From an uncultured Eubacteriales bacterium (GTDB taxonomy: Bacteria > Bacillota > Clostridia > Oscillospirales > Oscillospiraceae), in assembly GCA_900321275.1 (NCBI GenBank), contig ONVI01000042.1, positions 1 through 36,052 on the forward strand: a stretch of DNA of 36,052 nt, given 5' to 3'. The position numbers and the translations under genes were made by a program. This document shows, piece by piece, positions 22,136 through 29,116 of the stretch. Below the pieces are notes generated by a model that was not told the DNA's origin, did no database searches, and saw only the letters and a program-made list of their open reading frames with translations. Numbering within the stretch: position 1 is the first letter of the stretch; every line of letters starts with the position of its first letter.

Positions 22136-23089
22136 ATGAAAAAACTTATTGTCATGCTGCTTGCACTCACGATGGTATTCGCGCTGTGCGCTCCCGCCGC
22201 TTTCGCGGGCGCTGCCAAGCTCAACTACGCGACCGGCGGCACTTCCGGCACCTACTACGGCTTCAGCGGCGTGATCGCCAATGTTCTCAATGAGAAGCTG
22301 AAGGACACCCTGAACCTGAAGGTTGAGTCCACCGGCGCTTCCAAGGCCAACATCCAGATGATCGCCTCCGGCGACGCCGATATCGCCATCGTCCAGAACG
22401 ACGTTATGTACTACGCCTACACCGGCACCGACCTCTTCGCAGGCGGCGACCCCATCACCGGCTTCTCCGCGGTCTGCTCCTGCTACCCCGAGTACGTGCA
22501 GATCCTTGCCAAGAAGGACATCACCTCCATCGACCAGCTGGCCGGTAAGAAGGTCTCTGTCGGCGACGCGGGCAGCGGCACCGAGTTCAATGCCAAGCAG
22601 ATCCTCGGCGCTTACGGTCTGAGCTTTGACGACATCAAGGTATCCAACCAGAGCTTTGCCGACTCTGCCGACTCCCTGAAGAACGGCACCATCGACGCCG
22701 CCTTCGTCGTGGCCGGTTACCCCACCACCGCTGTGACCGAGCTCGCCACCAACTTCGATTTCAATCTCCTGCCCATCGACAAGGATCACGCCGACAAGCT
22801 CCAGGCCGACTACGGCTTCTACTACTACGGCACGATCCCCGGCGGCACCTACAAGCCTGTCGCTGACGACGTTCCCGCCGTCGCGGTCATGGCCACCATC
22901 GTCGCCTCCGACAAGGTCTCCGAGGACGTGATCTACGCCTTCGTCAAGGGCCTGTTCGATTACAAGGACGACATCACCGCCGGCCATGTCAAGGGCAATG
23001 AGCTCGACCTCAACACTGCCGTCTCCGGCGTCTCCATCCCCTGGCACGCGGGCGCCGCAAAGTTCTACAGTGAAAACGGCCTGATGTAA
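22136..23089 (+). CDS. TAXI-family TRAP solute-binding protein, secreted form
   Basis: A 317-residue paralogue of the protein at 20764. The signal peptide ends AFA-GAA, a type I cleavage site. The Cys of its paralogue's lipobox is replaced (LCAPAAFAG), so it should not be lipidated at that position. The mature domain has the same TAXI motifs (YATGGTSGTYYG, SGDADIAIVQND). ATG 22136 has GGAGG 8 nt upstream. It is the first gene of an operon with DUF1850 (9 bp) and the TRAP permease. In a Gram-positive cell a non-anchored binding protein would diffuse unless held by the permease, so the two forms may have different roles. Confidence 0.92.
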   Translation: MKKLIVMLLALTMVFALCAPAAFAGAAKLNYATGGTSGTYYGFSGVIANVLNEKLKDTLNLKVESTGASKANIQMIASGDADIAIVQNDVMYYAYTGTDLFAGGDPITGFSAVCSCYPEYVQILAKKDITSIDQLAGKKVSVGDAGSGTEFNAKQILGAYGLSFDDIKVSNQSFADSADSLKNGTIDAAFVVAGYPTTAVTELATNFDFNLLPIDKDHADKLQADYGFYYYGTIPGGTYKPVADDVPAVAVMATIVASDKVSEDVIYAFVKGLFDYKDDITAGHVKGNELDLNTAVSGVSIPWHAGAAKFYSENGLM

Positions 23090-23098
23090 TTCACGGCC

Positions 23099-23578
23099 TT
23101 GAAAAGCAAGCAAAAAACCATGATGGCAGCCGCGGCGATCCTTGTGGTCGCTGCGGCCGCCGTATTAGCTGTTTTTCTTCTGCGCGAGCCGAAGCTCGTT
23201 CTTTCCAACGACGAAACCGGAAAGGTCTATTCGCGGCTCCCGCTCAAGGACGGGGACAGCTTCTCCGTCACCTTCCGCCACAGCGTCAACAAGAGCGACG
23301 TAACCGAAATCTACCAGCGCCGCGGCAGAGAAATCTGGCTCACCGGCTGTGTGTACTACGGCTTCGGCGCAGGCGTGGCGGAGGTTCTGGAGCCCGGTTG
23401 GACGCTGGAAAACGGAGACAACGGCGAGATGATCATCGGCAACATCGAAATGAAAATGAACGATCTGACCTACATCGTCGGGACGGTCTATGACCACATT
23501 CTGGAAATCAATGGGGAAAGGATCGTCCTGAACGACCTGTGCGGGAAGAACGCGAAGGTTCACTTTTCCATCAAGTAA
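23099..23578 (+). CDS. DUF1850 protein of the TRAP-TAXI operon
   Basis: A 159-residue protein with one N-terminal TM or signal anchor (about 8-27) and an external beta-rich domain. The motif FRHSVNKSDVTEIYQ (about 60-74) is typical of DUF1850, a family repeatedly found beside TAXI binding proteins and fused TRAP permeases; its function is not established. The start is taken as TTG 23099, 9 bp after the TAXI stop; ATG 23120 is the alternative, and neither has a clear RBS, so translation may be coupled. It is followed 15 bp later by the permease. Confidence 0.8.
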   Translation: MKSKQKTMMAAAAILVVAAAAVLAVFLLREPKLVLSNDETGKVYSRLPLKDGDSFSVTFRHSVNKSDVTEIYQRRGREIWLTGCVYYGFGAGVAEVLEPGWTLENGDNGEMIIGNIEMKMNDLTYIVGTVYDHILEINGERIVLNDLCGKNAKVHFSIK

Positions 23579-23593
23579 GGAGCGTGTCGGAAT

Positions 23594-25624
23594 ATGCCGG
23601 AATTTGAGAAGAAATACAAGAAAACATCACATGAGATCCATGATGAAGAGCTGATTGAAAAGGACGACTTCGGCTCTACGCCGGAGGAAATCGAAAAGAA
23701 TACCACCGCGGTTCTCGAAAAATATGACCGCGAGGCCAACGTCCGCATCTACAAGGGTATTTCGCGCCGCATCGTGCGCCTGCTCTTTGTCCTGTTCTCG
23801 CTGTACTCGGTTTTCCTTCTGTTCTATCCCGGCGAGATTCGTATGGAGCGCGCTTCCTTCGTGGGCCTGATCGTCCTGCTGGTGTTCATCAACTTTCCTG
23901 CCACGCGTCATCTGCCCAAGAAGGTCAACTTCATTCCCTGGTATGATATTATCCTGATGGCGCTGGCCTTCGTGGCCTACGGTTACTTCGTGCTTAATTA
24001 CCGCGAGATTATCAACCGCGGCATTATGCTCAAGCCCGTCGAGGTCTGGCTGGGCGTGATCGGCATTCTGGTCACCCTGGAAGCCTGCCGCCGCGCTGTC
24101 GGATTCCCGATCGTAATCGTGGCTTCTGTGTTTATCGTCTACGCCATGACGCAGAAGTCCCTGCGCATGAACGTATATAACCTCTTCTACACTGCTGACG
24201 GCATTATCGGCACCCCCATTCGCGCCTGCCTGAACTTCATTGTCCTGTTCGTCATCTTCGGTGCGTTCCTGGACAAGACGGGCATTACCCAGTTCTTTAT
24301 CGAGCTTGCAAACTCCATCGCGGGCGCTTCCTCCGGCGGTCCGGCGAAGGTCGCGGTCATCTCCTCCGCCCTGTGCGGCATGGTGTCCGGTTCCTCTGTC
24401 GGCAACACCGTGACCACCGGCTCCGTCACCATTCCGATGATGAAGAAGACTGGCTACAAGCCCGAGTTTGCCGGCGCGGTCGAGGCCGCGGCCTCCACCG
24501 GCGGGCAGATTATGCCGCCTATTATGGGCGCTGCCGCCTTCCTGATGGTGGAGTACGTCACCATGCCTGACATTGTCGTGAACTACGGCTATATCGCCGT
24601 GCGCGCGATCCTGCCCGCCGTTCTGTACTTCGCGGGTATCTTCATGATGGTACATCTCGAGGCCAAGAAGAACGGCCTGACCGGCATCCCGCGTGAGCAG
24701 CTCCCGCAGTTCTGGCCTCTCTTCTTGAAAAAAGGCTTCCTGCTCCTGCCGCTGGTTGCGCTGGTCTACTTCCTCATGACGCGCACCATGGCCTTTGCCG
24801 CCATCGCCGCGAGCTGCCTTGCCATGGCGGTCAGCATGGTCTTCAAAGAGACCCGCATCATCCGCATCACCTACACCGACGAGACAGGCTACCGCATCGA
24901 CTTCTCCCGCTTTATCGACGCGCTGGAAAACGGCGCCAAGAGCACCCTGACCGTGGGCGTTGCCTGCGCGGTCGCGGGCATTATCGCCTGCGTCATCACA
25001 ACCACCGGCATCGGCTCCTCCCTGATCTCCATCATTATTGGGGCCTCCGGCGGCTATAAGATCGTGGCGCTCTTCCTCACAATGCTCACCTGCATCATCC
25101 TAGGCATGGGCGTCCCCACCACCGCAAACTATGTCATCATGGCCACCACCTGTGCCCCCGTGCTGATCCGCATGGGCATCCCCAGCATCGCGGCGCACAT
25201 GTTCGTGTTCTACTTCGGCATCGTCGCGGATATTACCCCGCCCGTGGCCCTGGCCGCCTACGCCGGCGCCGCCATCGCCCACGGCAGCCCCATGAGGACC
25301 GGTGTCAACGCCACCAAGCTTGCCATCGCCGCCTTTATCATTCCTTACATCCTTGCGCTCAACCCCGCCATGGTCTTTGTCGATACCACCGCGATCGAGG
25401 TTATCGCCATCGTCGTGACTTCCCTGGTCGGTATGTTTGCGCTTTCCATGGCTCTGGAGGGCTTCTACCGCGGCATGCTGCCTCCGGTTCTTCGCATCGT
25501 TGCCGCAGTCGGCGGCCTGATGCTGATTTATCCCGGCACCGTCACCGATATCGTGGGCCTGGTTCTGGTCGGTGTGGTGATTGGGTTCCAGATCATGAAA
25601 GGGAAACAGCTCAAGAAAGCGTAA
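23594..25624 (+). CDS. TRAP transporter permease, 4TM/12TM fusion protein
   Basis: A 676-residue membrane protein that combines the small DctQ-like and large DctM-like TRAP subunits in one chain, powered by an ion gradient. A cytoplasmic charged N terminus (1-55) is followed by about four helices and then the DctM part. The DctM part shows SGSSVGNTVTTGSVTIPMMKK (about 264-284), GGQIMPPIMGAAAFLM and MGVPTTANYVIMATTCAPVL, all family hallmarks. RBS AAGGAG is 11 nt before ATG 23594. It is the last gene of the operon, closed by the terminator at 25678. Substrates of TAXI systems with evidence include glutamate-like compounds and other carboxylates; here unknown. Confidence 0.93.
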   Translation: MPEFEKKYKKTSHEIHDEELIEKDDFGSTPEEIEKNTTAVLEKYDREANVRIYKGISRRIVRLLFVLFSLYSVFLLFYPGEIRMERASFVGLIVLLVFINFPATRHLPKKVNFIPWYDIILMALAFVAYGYFVLNYREIINRGIMLKPVEVWLGVIGILVTLEACRRAVGFPIVIVASVFIVYAMTQKSLRMNVYNLFYTADGIIGTPIRACLNFIVLFVIFGAFLDKTGITQFFIELANSIAGASSGGPAKVAVISSALCGMVSGSSVGNTVTTGSVTIPMMKKTGYKPEFAGAVEAAASTGGQIMPPIMGAAAFLMVEYVTMPDIVVNYGYIAVRAILPAVLYFAGIFMMVHLEAKKNGLTGIPREQLPQFWPLFLKKGFLLLPLVALVYFLMTRTMAFAAIAASCLAMAVSMVFKETRIIRITYTDETGYRIDFSRFIDALENGAKSTLTVGVACAVAGIIACVITTTGIGSSLISIIIGASGGYKIVALFLTMLTCIILGMGVPTTANYVIMATTCAPVLIRMGIPSIAAHMFVFYFGIVADITPPVALAAYAGAAIAHGSPMRTGVNATKLAIAAFIIPYILALNPAMVFVDTTAIEVIAIVVTSLVGMFALSMALEGFYRGMLPPVLRIVAAVGGLMLIYPGTVTDIVGLVLVGVVIGFQIMKGKQLKKA

Positions 25625-25677
25625 TATAGAATAGTGATAACAGAAACGCCGACCGGCGCGGCGGTGTTTCATGCAGC

Positions 25678-25727
25678 GGAAAACTCGCTTTTGGTTCGAA
25701 CCGAAAGCGAGTTTTCCGCCGTTTTTT
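25678..25727 (+). terminator. Terminator of the TRAP operon
   Basis: A 40 nt near-perfect palindrome (25678-25717, one G-U pair) followed by GCCG and six T. A smaller hairpin at about 25643-25670 precedes it. Confidence 0.85.
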
Positions 25728-25784
25728 GCTGACTTTTTGAAATACAGACATGCCTAATAATCGGCTTCCGCGCCATTTCCCGCC

Positions 25785-25813
25785 TTGACTTGCCGCGCCC
25801 GGCGTGGTAAAAT
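25785..25813 (+). promoter_or_regulatory. Promoter of the tRNA-Ser transcription unit
   Basis: TTGACT (25785-25790) and TAAAAT (25808-25813) have a 17 bp GC-rich spacer. The transcript would include the decayed tRNA copy and the true tRNA-Ser, ending at the terminator at 26209-26250. Confidence 0.65.
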
Positions 25814-25837
25814 CACAGCAATTGAACCGACAGCCGA

Positions 25838-26050
25838 ATATCGTCGTTGCCTTCCGAAAGGGAGTTAACATACATGGAGGGTTACCGAAGCGGGGACGTT
25901 TGCGAGCGCCGCCGGGGGCGGATGCAGCGAGCAAAAAGGAGTGGCAGCGGTCAAAATCTTGCGAGCATACAGCGAGCAAAAGATTTCGGGCACCGCAACA
26001 GGACATAACGGGGCGGCCGTGCTGCGCCCCGGTCACGGTTTCCAGCCGTA
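25838..26050 (+). pseudogene. Decayed, interrupted tRNA-Ser copy with duplicated leader
   Basis: 25838-25893 matches 26077-26132 in 56 aligned positions with few changes. It covers a leader hairpin and the first 18 nt of tRNA-Ser (GGAGGGTTACCGAAGCGG). At 26001-26010 the tRNA-like sequence resumes (GGACATAACG, then GGGCGGCC against GGGTGGTC) but without a proper anticodon arm or 3' acceptor. About 107 bp of unrelated sequence lies in between and holds two CAGCGAGCAAAA copies. Confidence 0.5.
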
Positions 26051-26076
26051 TCTAAAAGGAAATCTAAGACAATTTC

Positions 26077-26114
26077 ATATCGTCGTTACCTCCCGTGAGG
26101 GAGTTAACATACAC
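26077..26114 (+). promoter_or_regulatory. Conserved leader hairpin before tRNA-Ser
   Basis: CTCCC-GTGA-GGGAG is a stem closed by a GNRA tetraloop, followed by TTAACATACAC and the tRNA. The upstream copy has CTTCC-GAAA-GGGAG: the stem is kept through a G-U change and the loop is a different GNRA loop. This pattern suggests a folded RNA under selection. Confidence 0.45.
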
Positions 26115-26203
26115 GGAGGGTTACCGAAGCGGTCATAACGGGGTGGTCTTGAAAACCATTAGGGGGAAACCCCACGCGGGTTCGAATCCTGCACCCTCCG
26201 CCA
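26115..26203 (+). tRNA. tRNA-Ser(UGA)
   Basis: The acceptor stem GGAGGGT pairs with ACCCTCC, then discriminator G and an encoded CCA (26201-26203). The anticodon loop CTTGAAA between TGGT and ACCA gives anticodon UGA. The long variable arm (GGGG-GAAA-CCCC) is the class II form expected for serine, and the T arm GCGGG-TTCGAAT-CCTGC is intact. Confidence 0.95.
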
Positions 26204-26208
26204 CAATT

Positions 26209-26250
26209 TGTCCGAAAACTCGTTTTGAGTGCGAGTTTTCGGACATTTTT
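26209..26250 (+). terminator. Terminator of tRNA-Ser
   Basis: TGTCCGAAAACTCG (26209-26222) and CGAGTTTTCGGACA (26232-26245) form a perfect 14 bp stem followed by five T. Confidence 0.85.
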
Positions 26251-26296
26251 GTTTTCATTTTCAGAGTTTCAATGTCAAAAAATGATGAGAGCCATG

Positions 26297-26962
26297 TCAC
26301 ATGGCTTCTATCAGGGCCTTGACTCCCACCAGATTGATCGCTCTCGTCATATTGTAGGCAAGGAAACTCAGCCCCAGCTCCGCTGCGGCTTTTATCTTCC
26401 CCTTGCACAGCAAATAATGTGCGCCTCGGTACCACTTTACCGTTCCAAACGGATGCTCCGAAAGGCACATTCGCTGCTTTAATTTTTCTTTGTCGTCCTG
26501 TATCCGCAGGACGACCTTCTTTTTCGGTACATGTCCCGTGTCCAGTGTGTGGTTGCTGGGACTGATTCGCGCATCAGGCGGGATCTTTTGCACCGGGCCC
26601 GTTAAAACACCAAACATCTTCACCGGTACACAGTTGCTCTCCGGGCCGAAGCTGACCTCTTTCCACTCCGCGTTTGTGCATTTGTCCGTACAGGCTCTGC
26701 ATCGCTCCCTGTCCTTATAGATCAGGCACTTCCCGCGTTTCCGGGAATACCGAAGTTCATGCCCCATCGGACAGATCACATGACCGTCCTCGTCCCGCAG
26801 AAAACAGCTGATCGCTCCTTTGGTCTGCACCTCTACGGAGATTCCCGTCCCCTCATAAATCTTTGGCAGCACGCCCGCCTTTAAGCACTTCTCTATGTCC
26901 TCCCGTTTGCTTGAAGCTCTGTCTTCCTCTGTGATCTCCGCTTCCTCATACCCGATCCCGCT
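26297..26962 (-). pseudogene. C-terminal fragment of an IS1182-family transposase
   Basis: About 220 residues survive of a DDE transposase normally around 450-550 long. The cysteine-rich segment (CPMGHELRYSRKRGKCLIYKDRERCRAC) and the tail (SEHPFGTVKWYRGAHYLLCKGKIKAAAELGLSFLAYNMTRAINLVG, cited here only as a family pattern by its key words EHPFG, KWYRG and NMTRAINLVG) identify it. The N-terminal catalytic half is absent: upstream of about 26962 the frame continues into unrelated sequence before a restriction-type gene remnant. No terminal inverted repeats are visible, so it is an immobile relic beside the tRNA-Ser gene. Confidence 0.8.
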
Positions 26963-27012
26963 CGACTGAACGCAAGTCGTACGTAAAGCAAGAACGTATT
27001 CCCGGAAAGAGA

Positions 27013-27189
27013 ATGACGTTTTTTGTCTTCCAGGGAAACATGTATGAAGAAGAATGCCGCGGCGGATATATCTGGGCGCCGATTGCAAACAAGGATGGAT
27101 TGTCGTTCCACCACTGGGATCGGCTGATGGATATCCGCCAGGGAGACATCATCTTCCACGGATGTGATGGTTTTGTGCAGGCGATCTTT
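27013..27189 (+). pseudogene. 5' remnant of a restriction-type gene with an EVE-like N-terminal domain
   Basis: About 59 residues begin at ATG 27013 with a usable RBS (GGAAAGAGA). They read MTFFVFQGNMYEEECRGG, then YIWAPIANKDG, HHWDRL, DIRQGDIIFHGCDGFVQAI. This pattern resembles the N-terminal domain of HNH-type or modification-dependent restriction proteins (EVE/PUA-like fold); the match is from memory. After QAI the family pattern stops and the sequence turns into the promoter region of the GntR gene, so the rest is deleted. It lies between the transposase relic and the GntR gene. Confidence 0.5.
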
Positions 27190-27192
27190 TAC

Positions 27193-27222
27193 TTGCGTTC
27201 GGATGGCTTTTCGTGCTATACT
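27193..27222 (+). promoter_or_regulatory. Promoter of the first GntR gene
   Basis: TTGCGT (27193-27198) and TATACT (27217-27222) are 18 bp apart, about 40 bp before the chosen start codon. Confidence 0.6.
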
Positions 27223-27260
27223 TTATTGAATACTTACAGGCGGAAAGAGGGTGTGCAGCG

Positions 27261-27989
27261 TTGCAAGAGTATGTTGTCCGACCGCGTGAGGCCGCTCTGG
27301 AAGCACTTCGTGCCTATCTGAGACAAAACAGATTGAAGGCGGGCGATCGCTTGCCCGCAGAGCGGGAAATGTGCGAGATGTGGTCGTGCAACCGCAGTAC
27401 GCTGCGCTCGGCGATCAACCGGCTGGTCAAGAGCGGCGAGTTGGAGGTACGTCCCGGGTCCGGGATCTACTATTCCGGGGACAAATACCGCCGCAAACTG
27501 CAGGGTCTGAAATCCTTCGAAGAGGAGACCACACTGCAGGGACGGCCCCATGAGAGTCGTCTGCTGGCCTTTGAAAAGATCGAGAGCGACAAGCGTCTTT
27601 CCCGCCTTTTCCGGGTCACGCTGGGCACGCAGTTGTGGCATTTGTTGCGCCTCCGTTTTGCAGACGGCAGGGTCCTACAGATCGAGAGCTCATATTTCCT
27701 GGTCGAGCGCTTTCCGGACATCGACCGCTTCGATTTTGCACGAGACTCGCTCTATCGCGTTTTTGAGCAGGAATACGGCGTGGTTCCCACGCAGGGCGAG
27801 GAGCGGATCTCCACCACGCGCGTGGGAGAAGAAGCCGAATTGCTTGAGCTTCCCAATGAGACGCCCATCTTTCGAATCGAGAGCCGGACCTATGATCAGG
27901 ACGGAGCAATGCTGGAATACTGCCGGGTCATGATCCGACCGGACCGGGTCATGCTGATCAGCCGGATGGAAACCCGATTTGCCGAGTGA
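27261..27989 (+). CDS. GntR family regulator with UTRA effector domain (HutC/FarR type), first of two
   Basis: A 242-residue repressor-type regulator. Residues about 10-70 are the GntR winged helix (RLPAEREMCEMWSCNRSTLRSAINRL, RPGSGIYY). Residues about 80-240 are a UTRA domain, which binds small sugar-phosphate or amino-acid-like ligands. TTG 27261 is taken as start because GAGGG lies 9 nt upstream; an earlier GTG at 27213 would overlap the -10 box. A second GntR gene follows 43 bp later and then the ABC importer genes, so it probably controls uptake of their substrate. Confidence 0.85.
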   Translation: MQEYVVRPREAALEALRAYLRQNRLKAGDRLPAEREMCEMWSCNRSTLRSAINRLVKSGELEVRPGSGIYYSGDKYRRKLQGLKSFEEETTLQGRPHESRLLAFEKIESDKRLSRLFRVTLGTQLWHLLRLRFADGRVLQIESSYFLVERFPDIDRFDFARDSLYRVFEQEYGVVPTQGEERISTTRVGEEAELLELPNETPIFRIESRTYDQDGAMLEYCRVMIRPDRVMLISRMETRFAE

Positions 27990-28032
27990 CGCGCATGCCG
28001 CGGCGGCGAATGGAAAGGCGGTGTAAGGTGCT

Positions 28033-28767
28033 TTGAACGAGAAAAAAGTGAATTATCACTCCCCGCTCTATCTTCAACTGCGGGAAGTTATCCGCAGCAA
28101 AATCGAGAGCGGCGAGTATCCGCCCGGCACACCGATTCCCTCCGAGAACGCTCTGGCGGAGACCTACGGGATTCACCGCCTCTCCGTACGCTCCGCGATC
28201 TCCGCGCTGATCTACGAGGGTTTGCTGAAAAGTGTGCAGGGAAAGGGCGTGTACGTCACGAGCAGGAAGGACGAGCGTGATCTTGAGACCATCGGCGGCT
28301 TCAAGCAGACGATGGAGCAGCTCGGCCACAAGAGTTCGGCCAAGATACTCATCAAGGCAACGCGAGAAGCCGGCCCCTATTATGCAAGTCTGCTGAAAAT
28401 CGATCCCCACGACAGCGTGTACTATATCAAGCGCGTTCTCTGCAGCGACGGCGAACCCTACTCGCTCGAAGAGCTGTATATCCCAACGACCGTACTGGAA
28501 AACCTTCCGCAGGTGGATCTCAATGTTTTTTCCATGTATCAGATATATGAATTCTACGGCATCCGCATCTCCCGCGTGTGGGAGCGGCTGGAACTGGAGG
28601 AGCTTGACCCCATGGAGGCGCGTCTGCTGGACATCGACAGTTCCTTTGCCGTGATGAAGTTCCAGGGTCTGAGCTATGATCAGCACGGCCGGATCGTGGA
28701 ATACGCCCGCACTTATACCAGAGGCGATAAGTGCAACTTCAGCGTCCATTACCAAAGAGAAGGATAA
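28033..28767 (+). CDS. GntR family regulator with UTRA effector domain, second of two
   Basis: A 244-residue regulator of the same family as its upstream neighbour but clearly diverged. The winged helix is at about 10-76 (PIPSENALAETYGIHRLSVRSAISALIYEGLL, KGVYV). The UTRA domain starts near 85 (GGFKQTMEQLG) and ends YTRGDKCNFSVHY. The start is TTG 28033 with AAGGTG just upstream. It is terminated at 28795-28830, so the two regulators form a unit separate from the importer. The sugar-amine or glycated-compound ligands of relatives (FrlR, NagR, YvoA) make those substrates plausible here. Confidence 0.88.
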   Translation: MNEKKVNYHSPLYLQLREVIRSKIESGEYPPGTPIPSENALAETYGIHRLSVRSAISALIYEGLLKSVQGKGVYVTSRKDERDLETIGGFKQTMEQLGHKSSAKILIKATREAGPYYASLLKIDPHDSVYYIKRVLCSDGEPYSLEELYIPTTVLENLPQVDLNVFSMYQIYEFYGIRISRVWERLELEELDPMEARLLDIDSSFAVMKFQGLSYDQHGRIVEYARTYTRGDKCNFSVHYQREG

Positions 28768-28794
28768 TTGAATCACGATCGCAGGATCATAACG

Positions 28795-28830
28795 TCGCAC
28801 GGCGGGCTTCGGCTCGCCGTGCGGCATTTT
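28795..28830 (+). terminator. Terminator of the GntR pair
   Basis: CGCACGGCG and CGCCGTGCG form a perfect stem with an inner GC-TTCG-GC tetraloop, followed by GCATTTTATAT. Confidence 0.7.
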
Positions 28831-28848
28831 ATATAATTGTTGTTATTT

Positions 28849-29011
28849 TTTGTACCAATTTAACAATTCGTGTCCGACCGGTCTTTTCGAAGGCGAATGC
28901 TCTGCCTCGGGCGAGCCAAACGAAGTGCTCGAAAGAGCGAAAATATGCCATATTTTGCTGCTTCACAGGCCTTGCGATTGCCGCGCCTGTGTTCCGTCAA
29001 AGTGGTACAAA
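28849..29011 (+). promoter_or_regulatory. Distant inverted half-sites before the ABC importer operon
   Basis: TTTGTACCA (28849-28857) and TGGTACAAA (29003-29011) are a perfect 9 bp inverted pair separated by 145 bp. The second ends 4 nt before the -35 box. They may be operators for one of the GntR proteins, perhaps with DNA looping. Between them lies about 140 bp with no recognisable gene. Confidence 0.4.
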
Positions 29012-29015
29012 GTAA

Positions 29016-29044
29016 TTGACAAGTTATATGGAAAATGCTATAGT
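29016..29044 (+). promoter_or_regulatory. Promoter of the ABC importer operon
   Basis: TTGACA (29016-29021) and TATAGT (29039-29044) have a 17 bp spacer. The RBS and start codon follow about 70 bp later. Confidence 0.8.
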
Positions 29045-29116
29045 CAATTGAGCGTGAGAAACCGCTGAATACTATGGTTCTGCTTTGACGGAGCCGTGAA
29101 AAAAGGAGAGAACGCC

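Noticed and set aside
25804-26138. Short open frames over the tRNA-Ser leader region
   Set aside because: They cross tRNA and tRNA-like sequence and have no independent support as proteins.
29055-29075. GAAACCGCTGAATA near the importer promoter as another repeat end
   Set aside because: Only a partial match with a mismatch in the core and no partner end nearby; likely chance.
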